From NCBI RefSeq assembly GCF_018598175.1, contig NZ_JAHESE010000017.1:62001-126000 (forward strand): 64,000 nucleotides of DNA, in the 5' to 3' direction. Position 1 is the stretch's first letter; every line of letters starts with the position of its first letter. The notes under the pieces are model-generated. The model did no database searches. It worked only from the letters and a program-made list of their open reading frames with translations, and was not told the origin of the DNA. Source of the DNA: Dawidia cretensis (GTDB lineage Bacteria; Bacteroidota; Bacteroidia; Cytophagales; Cyclobacteriaceae). The position numbers were made by a program, and so were the translations under genes. This document shows, piece after piece, positions 9,022 through 17,400 of this stretch.

Positions 9022-9209
9022 GGTTCAAGTCTTCCGACCGAAGGGAGGGCGACTTGGACCTGGCTCAATGGCAGTCTTCAGACTGGCGAGGAACCTCTAC
9101 CGATGTCGATTTAATGACCACTGATTACGACGTGACCTCGTCATCAGTCTGAAGACTGCCATTAGACAGGCACAAGTCTCCGCCCCGAAACGGGGCTAAG
9201 ACTTGCGCC
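9022..9209. repeat. long imperfect inverted repeat (REP/BIME- or MITE-like) after phoH
   Basis: The inner arms are a perfect 19-bp inverted repeat, AATGGCAGTCTTCAGACTG at 9067-9085 and its complement at 9145-9163. Pairing continues outward with mismatches through CCTG/CAGG and GACTTG (9051-9056)/CAAGTC (9173-9178) to CAAGTCTT (9026-9033)/AAGACTTG (9198-9205), and inward through CGAGG (9087-9091)/CCTCG (9136-9140). Each outer arm also folds on itself; the right one contains GCCCCG-AAA-CGGGGC. The CAGTCTTCAGACTG core has the look of dispersed palindromes mobilised by REP-associated tyrosine transposases. The remaining 9210-9398 holds nothing I recognise. Confidence 0.8.
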
Positions 9210-9398
9210 AGCGCATACTATAAGATAACTGTTACTACAGTTATTCCTTTTTTCGGACATTACCTTACATCAAATTCCCACAACAGGATTGAGGATTAGG
9301 GAAAGCTATTGAAATCGAAGAGAAAACACCGTTTTTTCCTTTGGCTCAGAATTGGTTGCTTACTGGGCAACCCGACAAAGCCAAAACGAAAAATCGTT

Positions 9399-9656
9399 AT
9401 GATACTGAGTTTTCTTTTTAAGCAAATGCCATTGCGCAAGCAAGTGAGCTATCTCCAGAAAAACGGAATTATGCTAGGCTCCCGCCTCAAGAACGGCCGC
9501 ACGATCTATATCTACATGCTCCGGAATCTGTTTGTGGAAGTATACTTCAAAGACGATAATACAGACGAAACCCCGGAGAAGCTTAACATCCTCCAGGGTC
9601 TCCACAATCTGAATGAATACTTAGAGAAGGAATTTAAGACAACGACAACCTTCTAA
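9399..9656 (+). CDS. small conserved-looking hypothetical protein
   Basis: 85 residues from the ATG at 9399; a TTG at 9309 would add 30 basic residues that look like non-coding translation. The protein has no signal peptide, membrane segment or known motif. It begins with a hydrophobic helix (MILSFLFKQMPLRKQ) and then looks alpha/beta (GRTIYIYMLRNLFVEVYFK), ending in a helix with acidic and basic residues. It resembles short uncharacterised proteins I associate with Cytophagales, but I cannot name the family. It is convergent with sucD, 12 bp apart. Confidence 0.6.
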   Translation: MILSFLFKQMPLRKQVSYLQKNGIMLGSRLKNGRTIYIYMLRNLFVEVYFKDDNTDETPEKLNILQGLHNLNEYLEKEFKTTTTF

Positions 9657-9668
9657 CAGTATTCGGTA

Positions 9669-10547
9669 TTATTTCTTCAGGACTTTCAGCATGGTTTCGC
9701 CAATCTCAGCAGGCGATTCCACTACGTGAAGGCCACACTCGCGCATGATCTTCATTTTAGCCTCGGCAGTATCATCTGCGCCACCGATGATGGCACCGGC
9801 GTGGCCCATTCTACGGCCTGCAGGGGCCGTCTGACCCGCGATGAAACCCACGACAGGCTTCTTGTTACCATTTTCTTTGATCCAGCGGGCAGCCAATGGC
9901 TCGTAGTTACCACCGATCTCACCGATCATCACGATCGCGTCAGTCTCGGGGTCGTTCATTAACATCTCCACAGCGTCTTTCGTCGGTGTGCCGATGATCG
10001 GGTCGCCACCGATACCGATCGCCGTAGAAATGCCCATGCCGGCTTTCACGATCTGGTCAGCGGCTTCATACGTCAGCGTACCAGACTTCGACACAATACC
10101 GATACGGCCTTTCTTAAACACGAAGCCCGGCATGATGCCTACCTTCGCTTCACCCGGTGTGATTACGCCCGGGCAGTTGGGGCCGATCAGGACTACGTCT
10201 TTCTTATCTTTTACATATTTTTTAGCAGCCATCATGTCCTTCACCGGAATACCTTCGGTGATGGTGATGATCACTTTAATGCCGGCGTCAGTAGCTTCCA
10301 GAATGGCGTCAGCGGCAAAAGCCGGAGGTACGAAAATGATCGATACATCGGCGCCGGTCTTTTCAACCGCATCTTTTACCGTGTTGAATACTGGTCTTCC
10401 AAGGTGCTCTGTCCCTCCTTTTCCAGGCGTTACACCGCCTACCACATTTGTTCCGTATTCAATCATTTGACCGGCGTGGAAAGTACCTTCCGAACCGGTA
10501 AAACCCTGAACGATTACCCTTGAATTTTTATTGACCAGTACACTCAT
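9669..10547 (-). CDS. sucD: succinate--CoA ligase (ADP-forming) subunit alpha
   Basis: Alpha subunit of succinyl-CoA synthetase in the TCA cycle; binds CoA and carries the phosphohistidine. 292 residues, the full family length. The CoA-binding Rossmann N-terminus reads [17 protein letters not shown]; the central [13 protein letters not shown] is conserved; the active-site histidine lies in [10 protein letters not shown]. The beta subunit gene sucC is not in the window, so the two are encoded apart, which is common in this phylum. A consensus Bacteroidota promoter lies just upstream. Confidence 0.96.
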   Translation of the reverse strand: MSVLVNKNSRVIVQGFTGSEGTFHAGQMIEYGTNVVGGVTPGKGGTEHLGRPVFNTVKDAVEKTGADVSIIFVPPAFAADAILEATDAGIKVIITITEGIPVKDMMAAKKYVKDKKDVVLIGPNCPGVITPGEAKVGIMPGFVFKKGRIGIVSKSGTLTYEAADQIVKAGMGISTAIGIGGDPIIGTPTKDAVEMLMNDPETDAIVMIGEIGGNYEPLAARWIKENGNKKPVVGFIAGQTAPAGRRMGHAGAIIGGADDTAEAKMKIMRECGLHVVESPAEIGETMLKVLKK

Positions 10548-10570
10548 GGATGTTTAATTTTTAGGAAGCA

Positions 10571-10601
10571 CAAAAATAGGATAATAAAACTTCCAACCAA
10601 A
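10571..10601 (-). promoter_or_regulatory. Bacteroidota-type promoter of sucD
   Basis: Minus strand: TTTG (10601-10598), 19-nt spacer, TATTTTTG (10578-10571), an exact match to the TTTG / TAnnTTTG consensus. Predicted start near 10567, giving a 5' UTR of about 20 nt before the sucD ATG. Confidence 0.75.
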
Positions 10602-10810
10602 CGTCCTACATTAGGCCTGGAAACGTGTTTTTAGCACGAAAATCCGACTTTTTCGCGTGTCTGCGCCACATCGCCGCCGTGCGCTGGCACGACACCCGCG
10701 CTACGATCCGTCTATCCTCGCGGGGTGCCCTTCCAGTAGAAATTCGATGCTTTTCCAGTGCCTTTCGACTTTGCTTTCGCCCCATACCAGGGGTGGCAAA
10801 AGTCTGTCAA

Positions 10811-10916
10811 ATACCGAGATATTCAATAGATATCCAATATATGAGCAATAATTAACCAATAGATATTCAATACTTATATAGGTATTGGATATCTACTGAA
10901 TATTGCTTGCTGGTAT
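10811..10916. repeat. AT-rich inverted repeat upstream of sucD
   Basis: Two 21-bp arms, 10819-10839 and 10883-10903, are complementary at 20 of 21 positions (core GATATCCAATA / TATTGGATATC). ATACC (10811-10815) and GGTAT (10912-10916) extend the pairing after a gap. A third partial copy (CCAATAGATATTCAATA) lies at 10856-10872. The element is about 265 bp upstream of the sucD start. The rest of 10602-10984 shows no gene I can support. Confidence 0.7.
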
Positions 10917-10984
10917 TTGTGTCATTTATTGGTATGATAGGCAGTAAGCCTACTTTTGGCGGGCACGGTAGCCGCCGTAAATGC

Positions 10985-11023
10985 AAAAAGGCCGCCCCGG
11001 AACTCCGGGACGGCCTTTTTTTT
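10985..11023 (-). terminator. strong intrinsic terminator, possibly bidirectional
   Basis: GGCCGCCCCGGA - ACT - CCGGGACGGCC forms a stem of about 11 bp flanked by five A on the left and eight T on the right, so it has U-runs in both directions. It lies 21 bp beyond the stop of the minus-strand FecR-like operon, which it most likely ends. Confidence 0.85.
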
Positions 11024-11044
11024 GTAAATCGCCTTATTCGCGAA

Positions 11045-11956
11045 TTATTTAATCTTCTTCTGTTCTTTGGGGTCCACTTTTGGCTTCTTCATGTTGTTGC
11101 CTTCCAGGAACTGGCTGTAGCTCTCCTTAAAGTCGGGTACAGTCGGCTCCAGCTTGATGGCATCCTGGTAAGCGGTGCCAGCGTCGATCAGCAGGCCATT
11201 CTTCTCGTAGAAGCCTGCCAGCATCAGCTTGGCAACGGCCGTTTGCTCCTGACTGAAGTCCGTCAGCTCGGTCTTGATCCGCTCCTTATCAGCTTTCGAC
11301 AGACGCTTCAGCGTGTAGGGCTCGGATTTTTTATTGGGATCCGTCTTTGAGCTCACGAATACAATGATGTTGTCTTCATTCGCAAACCTGGCGTCGCTCA
11401 GATTGATGGTCACACTGGAATCAGACGTCTCGATGTTGGCCAGCACGTCATCAAACATGCTTTTAAAATTCACGACGTAGGGTGCGGGCAACTTATTATT
11501 CCAGGCAATCGTGATCGCGTCGTTATAGACCACGGGGTTCTTCGTTGGCAGCGGCAGGTATACCGGAAACTCCTCGCCGCGTGTTACAGACCCAGTAGCC
11601 GCCAGGTTGTTTTGACGCTGTTTGTTTGCGCTCAGCACAAAATCAGTGTATTTGTTTAATACACTGGCGTTACCACTAACACGGGCGGCCAGGTCCGCAA
11701 CTTTGTATTTGCCGGGTTGCTTCAACTCGAGCGTTTTGCCGCTCACGTGCGCCAAACCAATGTAGGCGTTCTCCGAAACTTTTACTTCGTCCTTCGACCC
11801 CAGGCTGGAGCCGACCTTGATCGCCTGCCAGTTCTCGCCGGCTTTTACTTCATTCTTTCCTTTGTTGACCAGTACCCGAAACGCATAATCCTGGGCACTT
11901 CCTTCCAATGATGCGACCGCCAACAGGCCGATCAAAACCAACTTTAAAATTTTCAT
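11045..11956 (-). CDS. secreted FecR-like / TPR protein, paralogue 1
   Basis: 303 residues with a signal peptide (MKILKLVLIGLLAVASLEGSAQ). Residues about 24-95 read like a FecR-type beta domain: VLVNKGKNEVKAGENWQAIKVGSSLGSKDEVKV, then YIGLAHVSGKTLELKQPGKYKV. The middle is unassigned; the C-terminal 60 residues contain a TPR-like repeat (AKLMLAGFYEKNGLLIDAGTAYQDAIKLEP). It is clearly paralogous to the next gene upstream across its whole length. It sits third in a minus-strand run behind a CHASE2 gene. Periplasmic or outer-membrane-facing location is inferred. Function unknown. Confidence 0.8.
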   Translation of the reverse strand: MKILKLVLIGLLAVASLEGSAQDYAFRVLVNKGKNEVKAGENWQAIKVGSSLGSKDEVKVSENAYIGLAHVSGKTLELKQPGKYKVADLAARVSGNASVLNKYTDFVLSANKQRQNNLAATGSVTRGEEFPVYLPLPTKNPVVYNDAITIAWNNKLPAPYVVNFKSMFDDVLANIETSDSSVTINLSDARFANEDNIIVFVSSKTDPNKKSEPYTLKRLSKADKERIKTELTDFSQEQTAVAKLMLAGFYEKNGLLIDAGTAYQDAIKLEPTVPDFKESYSQFLEGNNMKKPKVDPKEQKKIK

Positions 11957-12067
11957 AGGGTGTTTGTTATGGGGGTTCTTTTTGACAAAAATAGAACAAT
12001 AGGGTTATTGCACCTAAACGCAAAAGCCACCGCTTGGGTGGCCTCTGACGTAAAATTTTTTATTTTC

Positions 12068-12964
12068 TTAACGCTTAATACCTGCACGAATCAAATAATC
12101 TTCATACATGTCTTTATATTCTTGCACTTCCGGTGCCAGCTTGATCGCCGCTTCGTAAGCAGCGATTGCATCGATGGGCAATTTCTTTTCTTCATACAGT
12201 TGCGCCAGGATGATCTTGTTGATAGCAGTCTCTTCGGTGATGTCCTTCGCAACCTCGTCGATAGACGTTTTCAGCGCCGCACGCTCTGCCGGCGTCAGTT
12301 TTTTGATCATCTTCTCGGCTGATTTTTTTGTAGGATCTGCTTTGGAGTATACCTCCAGCACCACCGCGTTCTGTCCGGCAAATTTCGCGTCGTCCAGGTC
12401 GATTTGTATGGCGGGCTCGTTGGTCTCGAGTTTTGCCAGCTGTTCACCAAACATGTCGTTGATGACCACGATATAGGGGCCTTCTACTTTGTTGGCCTCC
12501 CAGGTAATAACGGTCTTGGCGCTGTTATATACTGTGGGGTTTTCCGGCAATTTGATGGTGATGGCAGTCGCTTCGCCGCGATGTACCGCTCCCGTGGCGC
12601 TGAGGCGGTTCTTCTTGGCCTCCGCCGAGTTGTTGCTCATGATAAAATCGGTGTACTTGCCCAGTACCGTAGAGCTTCCGCCTACTTTGGCGGCCAGGTC
12701 GGCTACTTTGTAGCTGCCGGGTTGTTTCAGCTCGACCGGTTTGCCGTTGGCATGAACCAGCCCGATATAAGAGTTGTCCGATAGTTTCAGCTCGTCATCG
12801 CTTTTCAGCGTGGCACCGGTGCGGATTGGCTGCCAGGCTTCGGCGCCTGATTTAACCTGGTTTGTGCCCTTATTGGCCAGCACTTTAAAAGCATAGCTCT
12901 GGGCGCCTGCCAGGGTGGCAGACAGTAAAAAAATCGAAAAAAAGCTCAACTTGACAGTTTTCAT
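12068..12964 (-). CDS. secreted FecR-like / TPR protein, paralogue 2
   Basis: 298 residues; signal peptide MKTVKLSFFSIFLLSATLAGAQ. It has the same layout as its neighbour: FecR-like domain (VLANKGTNQVKSGAEAWQPIRTG, SDNSYIGLVHANGKPVELKQPGSYKVADLAAKVGG), a middle domain with VTWEANKVEGPYIV-type strands, and a C-terminal TPR (NKIILAQLYEEKKLPIDAIAAYEAAIKLAP). It ends 111 bp before paralogue 1, so the pair looks like a tandem duplication that has since diverged. It begins 26 bp after the CHASE2 gene, which suggests one transcript. Confidence 0.8.
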   Translation of the reverse strand: MKTVKLSFFSIFLLSATLAGAQSYAFKVLANKGTNQVKSGAEAWQPIRTGATLKSDDELKLSDNSYIGLVHANGKPVELKQPGSYKVADLAAKVGGSSTVLGKYTDFIMSNNSAEAKKNRLSATGAVHRGEATAITIKLPENPTVYNSAKTVITWEANKVEGPYIVVINDMFGEQLAKLETNEPAIQIDLDDAKFAGQNAVVLEVYSKADPTKKSAEKMIKKLTPAERAALKTSIDEVAKDITEETAINKIILAQLYEEKKLPIDAIAAYEAAIKLAPEVQEYKDMYEDYLIRAGIKR

Positions 12965-12990
12965 GGGTTCTTGGTGTCCTGATGTAATGT

Positions 12991-14316
12991 TTATACTCCT
13001 TCCTTCTTAATGGTAAACCACCCGCGGGTTTTTATCGCAGAAAGACCTGCGCGCACCACGCTGTGATATAACTCAAAGCATGTCCCCACGACCGCCAGCG
13101 CCGCCAGCGTATATGTCAGATTAAGCTTGAAATTGAACCAATAGAGGGCATAGATCATTAAAAACGTGCACACCAAAAACTGCGCCAGCTGTACGAGAAT
13201 ACTCAGCGCATCAAACCAAACCGGAATTTTCCTGTTTATATACGTGAACAGCACGACGTTTAGAAAACACACCAGAATCGCAATGGCATACTCCTGCCAG
13301 GCCTCCAATTCGTCTATATAGGCTTCGTCCAAAATCATCGAAATAACATTGGCGTGTACGACCACGCCGTACATGTCGGGGCGGGTTTTGCCGGCAAACT
13401 GCTTATTGAGTGGTGTGATAAATTTATCGTCCCACGAGGTATCGAGCATGTCGTTGCCCATAAAACCGAAGAGCACGATGCGGTCTTTTATAATGGAAGG
13501 TAAAAATGACGTGGTGTCAAACGGATTGTACCAATCGAGATAGGTATAGCGGCTTGAAAACTCTGGGGCAGAGGCTTTATAGGGATCGGGCACGTTGCCG
13601 CGGTAATTAATTACTTCGGAGTGATTTCCGCGATCAAGAAAATGCATAGTCTTGGCAGAGTCGTATAACATCGCGATGCGCGTGGAGAATGCCAGTTCTG
13701 TTTTGCCACCCTCCATCTTCATGGAGGGATTCAACCGGCGACAAGTCTTCAGGTCTTCCTGGTGCTCGGCGTCCGTCTCGAGATTGGCAAAACCCTCGAA
13801 GGCGTTGCGGCGTATGAGGGTGTCGGTGTGTTGCAAGGAATCAAAACGTGCTACATCGCCGTATTGCGCCAGGAGCTTGCTCGATCGTAACAATTTTGTC
13901 ACCAGCACCACGTTTCCAGCTTCGGCAATGGCATCGGCGAGCATCAGGTTGCTGAGAGTGTCATAGGCCAGCGGACAACAGACAGAATCTATGTGCCCGT
14001 CGAAGCATTTACCACACCCAAAGAACACATCGATACCGATGACCTTCGGTTTGAAGCGGCTTATGGCACGAATCTGTTGGGCGATCTCGCCGCGCGTCAG
14101 GTTGCCGATGTTGACGATCGTGATATTCTCGTCGGGCGGCGGTACCTCTAAACGTAGGTTGGAGAAGGTGATGTCCGTAAGCTCCATGTCGCCGAGCGCT
14201 TTTCCAAGCGGATCGAATACGTTAAAGATGTTGAATTGCGACACTTCCCGAACGGCAAGCAATACCAGGAAAACGAAAATAGTCGCAATGAGCGAGTCTG
14301 ACCAGAATTTACGCAT
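12991..14316 (-). CDS. CHASE2-domain membrane protein
   Basis: 441 residues from ATG at 14316 (an upstream ATG at 14385 would run into the divergent meaB gene and adds a non-signal-like leader). One N-terminal membrane helix (SLIATIFVFLVLLAV) is followed by a large periplasmic CHASE2 sensor domain containing ITIVNIGNLTRGEIAQQI, FKPKVIGIDVFFG and IVLFGFMG, then three C-terminal membrane helices from about residue 350. No cyclase, kinase or GGDEF output domain follows, so this is a stand-alone CHASE2 sensor. The cysteine-rich stretch CGKCFDG...CC near residue 120 is unusual. It probably works with the two downstream FecR-like proteins. Confidence 0.82.
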   Translation of the reverse strand: MRKFWSDSLIATIFVFLVLLAVREVSQFNIFNVFDPLGKALGDMELTDITFSNLRLEVPPPDENITIVNIGNLTRGEIAQQIRAISRFKPKVIGIDVFFGCGKCFDGHIDSVCCPLAYDTLSNLMLADAIAEAGNVVLVTKLLRSSKLLAQYGDVARFDSLQHTDTLIRRNAFEGFANLETDAEHQEDLKTCRRLNPSMKMEGGKTELAFSTRIAMLYDSAKTMHFLDRGNHSEVINYRGNVPDPYKASAPEFSSRYTYLDWYNPFDTTSFLPSIIKDRIVLFGFMGNDMLDTSWDDKFITPLNKQFAGKTRPDMYGVVVHANVISMILDEAYIDELEAWQEYAIAILVCFLNVVLFTYINRKIPVWFDALSILVQLAQFLVCTFLMIYALYWFNFKLNLTYTLAALAVVGTCFELYHSVVRAGLSAIKTRGWFTIKKEGV

Positions 14317-14355
14317 GGCGGTAGGCGATGTATCAGGTAAATTTAGAAATTTACC

Positions 14356-14374
14356 GGTGCTTTTCGAAAGCACC
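14356..14374. promoter_or_regulatory. inverted repeat between divergent CHASE2 and meaB genes
   Basis: Perfect 8-bp inverted repeat GGTGCTTT-TCG-AAAGCACC, ending 4 bp before the meaB ATG in a 62-bp divergent intergenic region. It could be an operator or a 5' UTR hairpin; no regulator is identified. Confidence 0.4.
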
Positions 14375-14378
14375 CTGC

Positions 14379-15380
14379 ATGACACCCCGTAAAGCGCGTC
14401 CTACACCCGATCAATTTGTTACCGGTATCCGGCAGGGTAACCGTGTTTTGCTGGGGCAAGCCATTACCCTGGTGGAAAGCACCCTGCCTGCTGATCAGGA
14501 GCTTGCGCACGCCCTGCTGGCGCTGCTGCTGCCCTATACCGGCAACGCCATCCGTATGGGCATTACCGGCGTGCCCGGCGTCGGCAAGAGCACATTTATA
14601 GAGACACTGGGCAAACACATTACCACCCAGGGCAAAACGCTGGCCGTCCTCACCATCGACCCCAGCAGCCGGCTGACCGGCGGCAGCATCCTCGGTGACA
14701 AAACCCGCATGGAAGAGCTGTCGCGCAACCCGCGTGCCTTTATACGGCCTACGGCAGCCGGCGATGCACTCGGGGGTGTCGCTCACCGCACGCGCGAAGC
14801 GATGTTGCTTTGCGAGGCTGCCGGCTATGATGTGATCATCGTCGAGACTGTGGGTGTCGGGCAATCGGAAATTTCTGTGCGCAACATGGTTGACTTCTTT
14901 CTGTTGCTGATGCTGGCCGGTGCGGGGGACGAGCTGCAGGGTATCAAAAAAGGTATTATGGAAATGGCCGACGCCCTGGTGATCACTAAATCAGACGGCG
15001 AGAATAAAAAAGCTGCATTAGAGGCCCGGGGTGCCTATACGCAAGCGTTGCACCTGGCGTCGCCGTCGGCCAACGACTGGACAGTACCGGTGTTAACAGC
15101 TTCGGCTTTAACCGGCGATGGCTTTGATGAGACGTGGGCCACGGTAGAACGTTACTGCGATCACACCAAGGCTTCAGGTTTCTTTCAGACCACCCGCCGC
15201 CGGCAGAATATCAACTGGTTTAACGATTATTTTCAGCTGCTGCTGCAAGCGGACCTGCAAGCTTCCGTACAGGCTATCCGCAGTACCCTGGAGCAGGCTG
15301 TGGCACGACAGGAAGTATCGTCACATGAAGCGGCGCTTCGTTTACTGCAAGCATACCGCGATCACCATCGTACGCTATAG
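14379..15380 (+). CDS. meaB: methylmalonyl-CoA mutase-associated GTPase MeaB
   Basis: P-loop G3E GTPase that gates B12 loading of methylmalonyl-CoA mutase. From ATG at 14379 the product has 333 residues, the family length; a start at 14328 adds an unlikely leader. Walker A is GITGVPGVGKST (about 62-73); family signatures follow: IDPSSRLTGGSILGDKTRM, FIRPTAAGDALGGVA, IVETVGVGQSE, and the guanine-specificity motif TKSD. The mutase genes are not in the window. It faces the DUF71 gene of the B12 operon, with the last 6 bp overlapping. Confidence 0.93.
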   Translation: MTPRKARPTPDQFVTGIRQGNRVLLGQAITLVESTLPADQELAHALLALLLPYTGNAIRMGITGVPGVGKSTFIETLGKHITTQGKTLAVLTIDPSSRLTGGSILGDKTRMEELSRNPRAFIRPTAAGDALGGVAHRTREAMLLCEAAGYDVIIVETVGVGQSEISVRNMVDFFLLLMLAGAGDELQGIKKGIMEMADALVITKSDGENKKAALEARGAYTQALHLASPSANDWTVPVLTASALTGDGFDETWATVERYCDHTKASGFFQTTRRRQNINWFNDYFQLLLQADLQASVQAIRSTLEQAVARQEVSSHEAALRLLQAYRDHHRTL

Positions 15381-16100
15381 CGGCACGAGGTCGCGAAACC
15401 AGAAGTCGAGCGATGAGGGCTCAGGCTCGCCCGTGGCGGATACTTTCTGAAAGGTATAAGAGCGCTTGACTACCTCTCCCGCGCGAAACGATAGCGGCTT
15501 TTGGAATAACGGGCCATCGTATACCAGCGTATGGAATTCACCATTCTCACCACAACAGTCTACACCGGCAGGTAACGAGGCGGCAAAGGTGTTGTCGATT
15601 GTTACCCCCAGTCGGCCGGGCATGAACCACGATGCGCTGGCGGAACACAGTACCGTTTTATACCCTGCGGCCAGAAAGTCGTGCAATAGTTTTTCAGAGG
15701 GTATGGCCCACAACGGATAGATGCCTTTCAGGCCTACGGCGTGCAGCATCGCTTCGCGGTATGCGCGCAAGTCTTCCAGGAAGATGTCACCGAAGACAAC
15801 GGCCTTTATACCCGCTGCTGTACATTCCCGGTAGAAGTCTTGCATGAGGGTTTCGTAGGCACCGTGATCAGGCGATTCAGGAAGGTATAATTTGTGAAGG
15901 GGCATGCCGAGGCAGGTGGCCTGCTCATCAATCAATTCTTCGCGAACGCCGTGCAGGCCTACGCGACGGGTGCTGGCGCCAATGACGGTGTGCAGGTGCA
16001 CTACGTTGTAGAGCCCTGTGGCCAGAATCTTGTGCAAGGCAAAGGCGGCATCTTTCCCGCCACTCCAACTGATTGTTACATTTTGTTTTCCCTGCTGCAT
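15375..16100 (-). CDS. DUF71 / Dph6-like ATP pyrophosphatase
   Basis: 241 residues with the PP-loop motif ITISWSGGKDAAFALHKI at the N-terminus and, later, VVFGDIFLEDLRAYRE, both hallmarks of COG2102 (often named diphthine--ammonia ligase). Bacteria have no diphthamide, so that name is misleading. Comparative genomics has linked some bacterial members of this family to B12 salvage; here the gene is the last in a cobalamin-riboswitch operon with btuB and a BtuG-like gene and it faces meaB, which fits. The likely chemistry is ATP-dependent amide formation on a corrinoid side chain (inference). It begins 41 bp after the DUF5522 gene. Confidence 0.85.
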   Translation of the reverse strand: MQQGKQNVTISWSGGKDAAFALHKILATGLYNVVHLHTVIGASTRRVGLHGVREELIDEQATCLGMPLHKLYLPESPDHGAYETLMQDFYRECTAAGIKAVVFGDIFLEDLRAYREAMLHAVGLKGIYPLWAIPSEKLLHDFLAAGYKTVLCSASASWFMPGRLGVTIDNTFAASLPAGVDCCGENGEFHTLVYDGPLFQKPLSFRAGEVVKRSYTFQKVSATGEPEPSSLDFWFRDLVPL

Positions 16101-16141
16101 AAGCCTTTCGCGTCCACACCGTCTCCGGCTGTTGCGGTCTA

Positions 16142-16336
16142 CTATTCTTCCGGTTGTTTGTTTATGGGCGTGGTGACTCCCTTTTTATGTCCATAAGGAC
16201 AATGACGGCATCCGCGCCCGCAGCAAAAGCCCCGCTTGAGGAAAAAGGCCTCGGTAAAAACCATGAGGCCATTTTCCATGTAATAGTAGGGGCTATTTTC
16301 TTCGGGCGCGGATTTTTCCGTCACGTCGTCTTTCAT
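16142..16336 (-). CDS. DUF5522 small Cys-rich protein
   Basis: 64 residues. The core matches the DUF5522 pattern: YYYMENGLMVFTEAFFLKRG followed by CCGRGCRHCPYG. The four cysteines and one histidine in eleven residues look like a metal or Fe-S site. The ATG overlaps the stop of the BtuG-like gene (ATGA, 16333-16336), so translation is coupled and the gene belongs to the riboswitch operon. The family has no known function; a link to B12 or metal handling is only suggested by this context. Confidence 0.8.
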   Translation of the reverse strand: MKDDVTEKSAPEENSPYYYMENGLMVFTEAFFLKRGFCCGRGCRHCPYGHKKGVTTPINKQPEE

Positions 16337-17400
16337 TTCTTAAAGATAAACTGCGTGGGGCCAACGCCCGTCGCGAATGATGTTTTTGCCGTGCCGTCGC
16401 TGGCATACACGTATACTTCGCCGCTGGCTGAAAACAACCGGGCATCTCCGACGTAAAAGTCACCATTCTCCGGGTTTACGCCAAACGAATACAGGTCTGT
16501 TACATCTTCCGCTGTAAACAATGGCGCCGCGGGCGCTTCTTTAGAATCGACTGGCATGCTATAGATATTGTTGCCACCCGTGAGGTACAGTGTCTTTCCG
16601 TCGGGAGAAACCGCCAGATCGGCACCAGCCCGGAAGTCGAGGTGTATTTGCACCTGTACAGTATTCTTTACATCGAAGCTTTCCAAATAGCTCTCCTCTG
16701 CGTCATAGGCGCCGCGGCAAATAACCCACACCCTGTTATTAGCATCCAGCACCATGCCGGCGGGGCCAGGCGTCACAGCTATATCTCTGATCACTTCATT
16801 TTTTGAGGGGTCGATGATGGATACTACGTGTGCAGCACCAAAGTTGTTAATGGAGGCGAAGAGGTAGCCGCCGGCATAAAATAATTCGCCGACGCCTGGT
16901 CTTGTCGGGATCGTGTCGGTGATCGTCATGGTCTTGGCATCCGCGACTACGATAGCGGAGCTGGTCAGGTTGTAGTCTGCATCGTAAGGCCCCCATACGC
17001 TGATGTATGCCTTGTCGTTGATTATCGACACGTACTGAGGCTTGTCCAATATCGGCTCAGCTACGGTTTTTTCACGCGCGAAGGTGGTGCTGTTGGCTAC
17101 TTCGATCGTATTGCTGCCATTCAAAACAAGATAGGCACGATCGCCGTCCAACGTGATGGATTGCAATACGTCGCCTGCAAAATCGCCGGCCGCATTGCGA
17201 AATATATTCTGCGCGGAGGAATCTTTTTCGGGATTATAGTAGGTAACGCTGGCATTGGCTGCCAAAAAGTTACCCTCGTTGGCTACCAGCACACCGGTTA
17301 CAACCGACGAAGCCGTTTTTCCGCCATCATCATCCGAACAGCGTTGGAAGACCAGTATGGCGCTGAAGGCTAGTAGCCATACATAAGATTTCATTTTCAT
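16333..17400 (-). CDS. BtuG-like surface lipoprotein (YncE/DUF5074 beta-propeller)
   Basis: 355 residues with lipoprotein signal MKMKSYVWLLAFSAILVFQRC. The body is a seven-bladed YncE-type propeller pattern: repeats such as GDRAYLVLNGSNTIEVANSTTF, NDKAYISVWG, PAGMVLDANNRVWVICRG, PDGKTLYLTGGNNIYSM. BtuG of Bacteroides is a surface lipoprotein of this fold that binds B12 very tightly and sits on BtuB. Here the gene overlaps the btuB stop by 4 bp (ATGA) downstream of a cobalamin riboswitch, so a B12-capture role is a strong inference. Confidence 0.82.
   Translation of the reverse strand: MKMKSYVWLLAFSAILVFQRCSDDDGGKTASSVVTGVLVANEGNFLAANASVTYYNPEKDSSAQNIFRNAAGDFAGDVLQSITLDGDRAYLVLNGSNTIEVANSTTFAREKTVAEPILDKPQYVSIINDKAYISVWGPYDADYNLTSSAIVVADAKTMTITDTIPTRPGVGELFYAGGYLFASINNFGAAHVVSIIDPSKNEVIRDIAVTPGPAGMVLDANNRVWVICRGAYDAEESYLESFDVKNTVQVQIHLDFRAGADLAVSPDGKTLYLTGGNNIYSMPVDSKEAPAAPLFTAEDVTDLYSFGVNPENGDFYVGDARLFSASGEVYVYASDGTAKTSFATGVGPTQFIFKK

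Noticed and set aside
10625-10855. Plus-strand frame upstream of sucD
   Set aside because: Composition and residue pattern look non-coding; it runs into the AT-rich inverted repeat and has no promoter or motif.
15375-16100. Diphthamide synthesis by the DUF71 protein
   Set aside because: Bacteria lack diphthamide and its other enzymes; the riboswitch operon points to B12.
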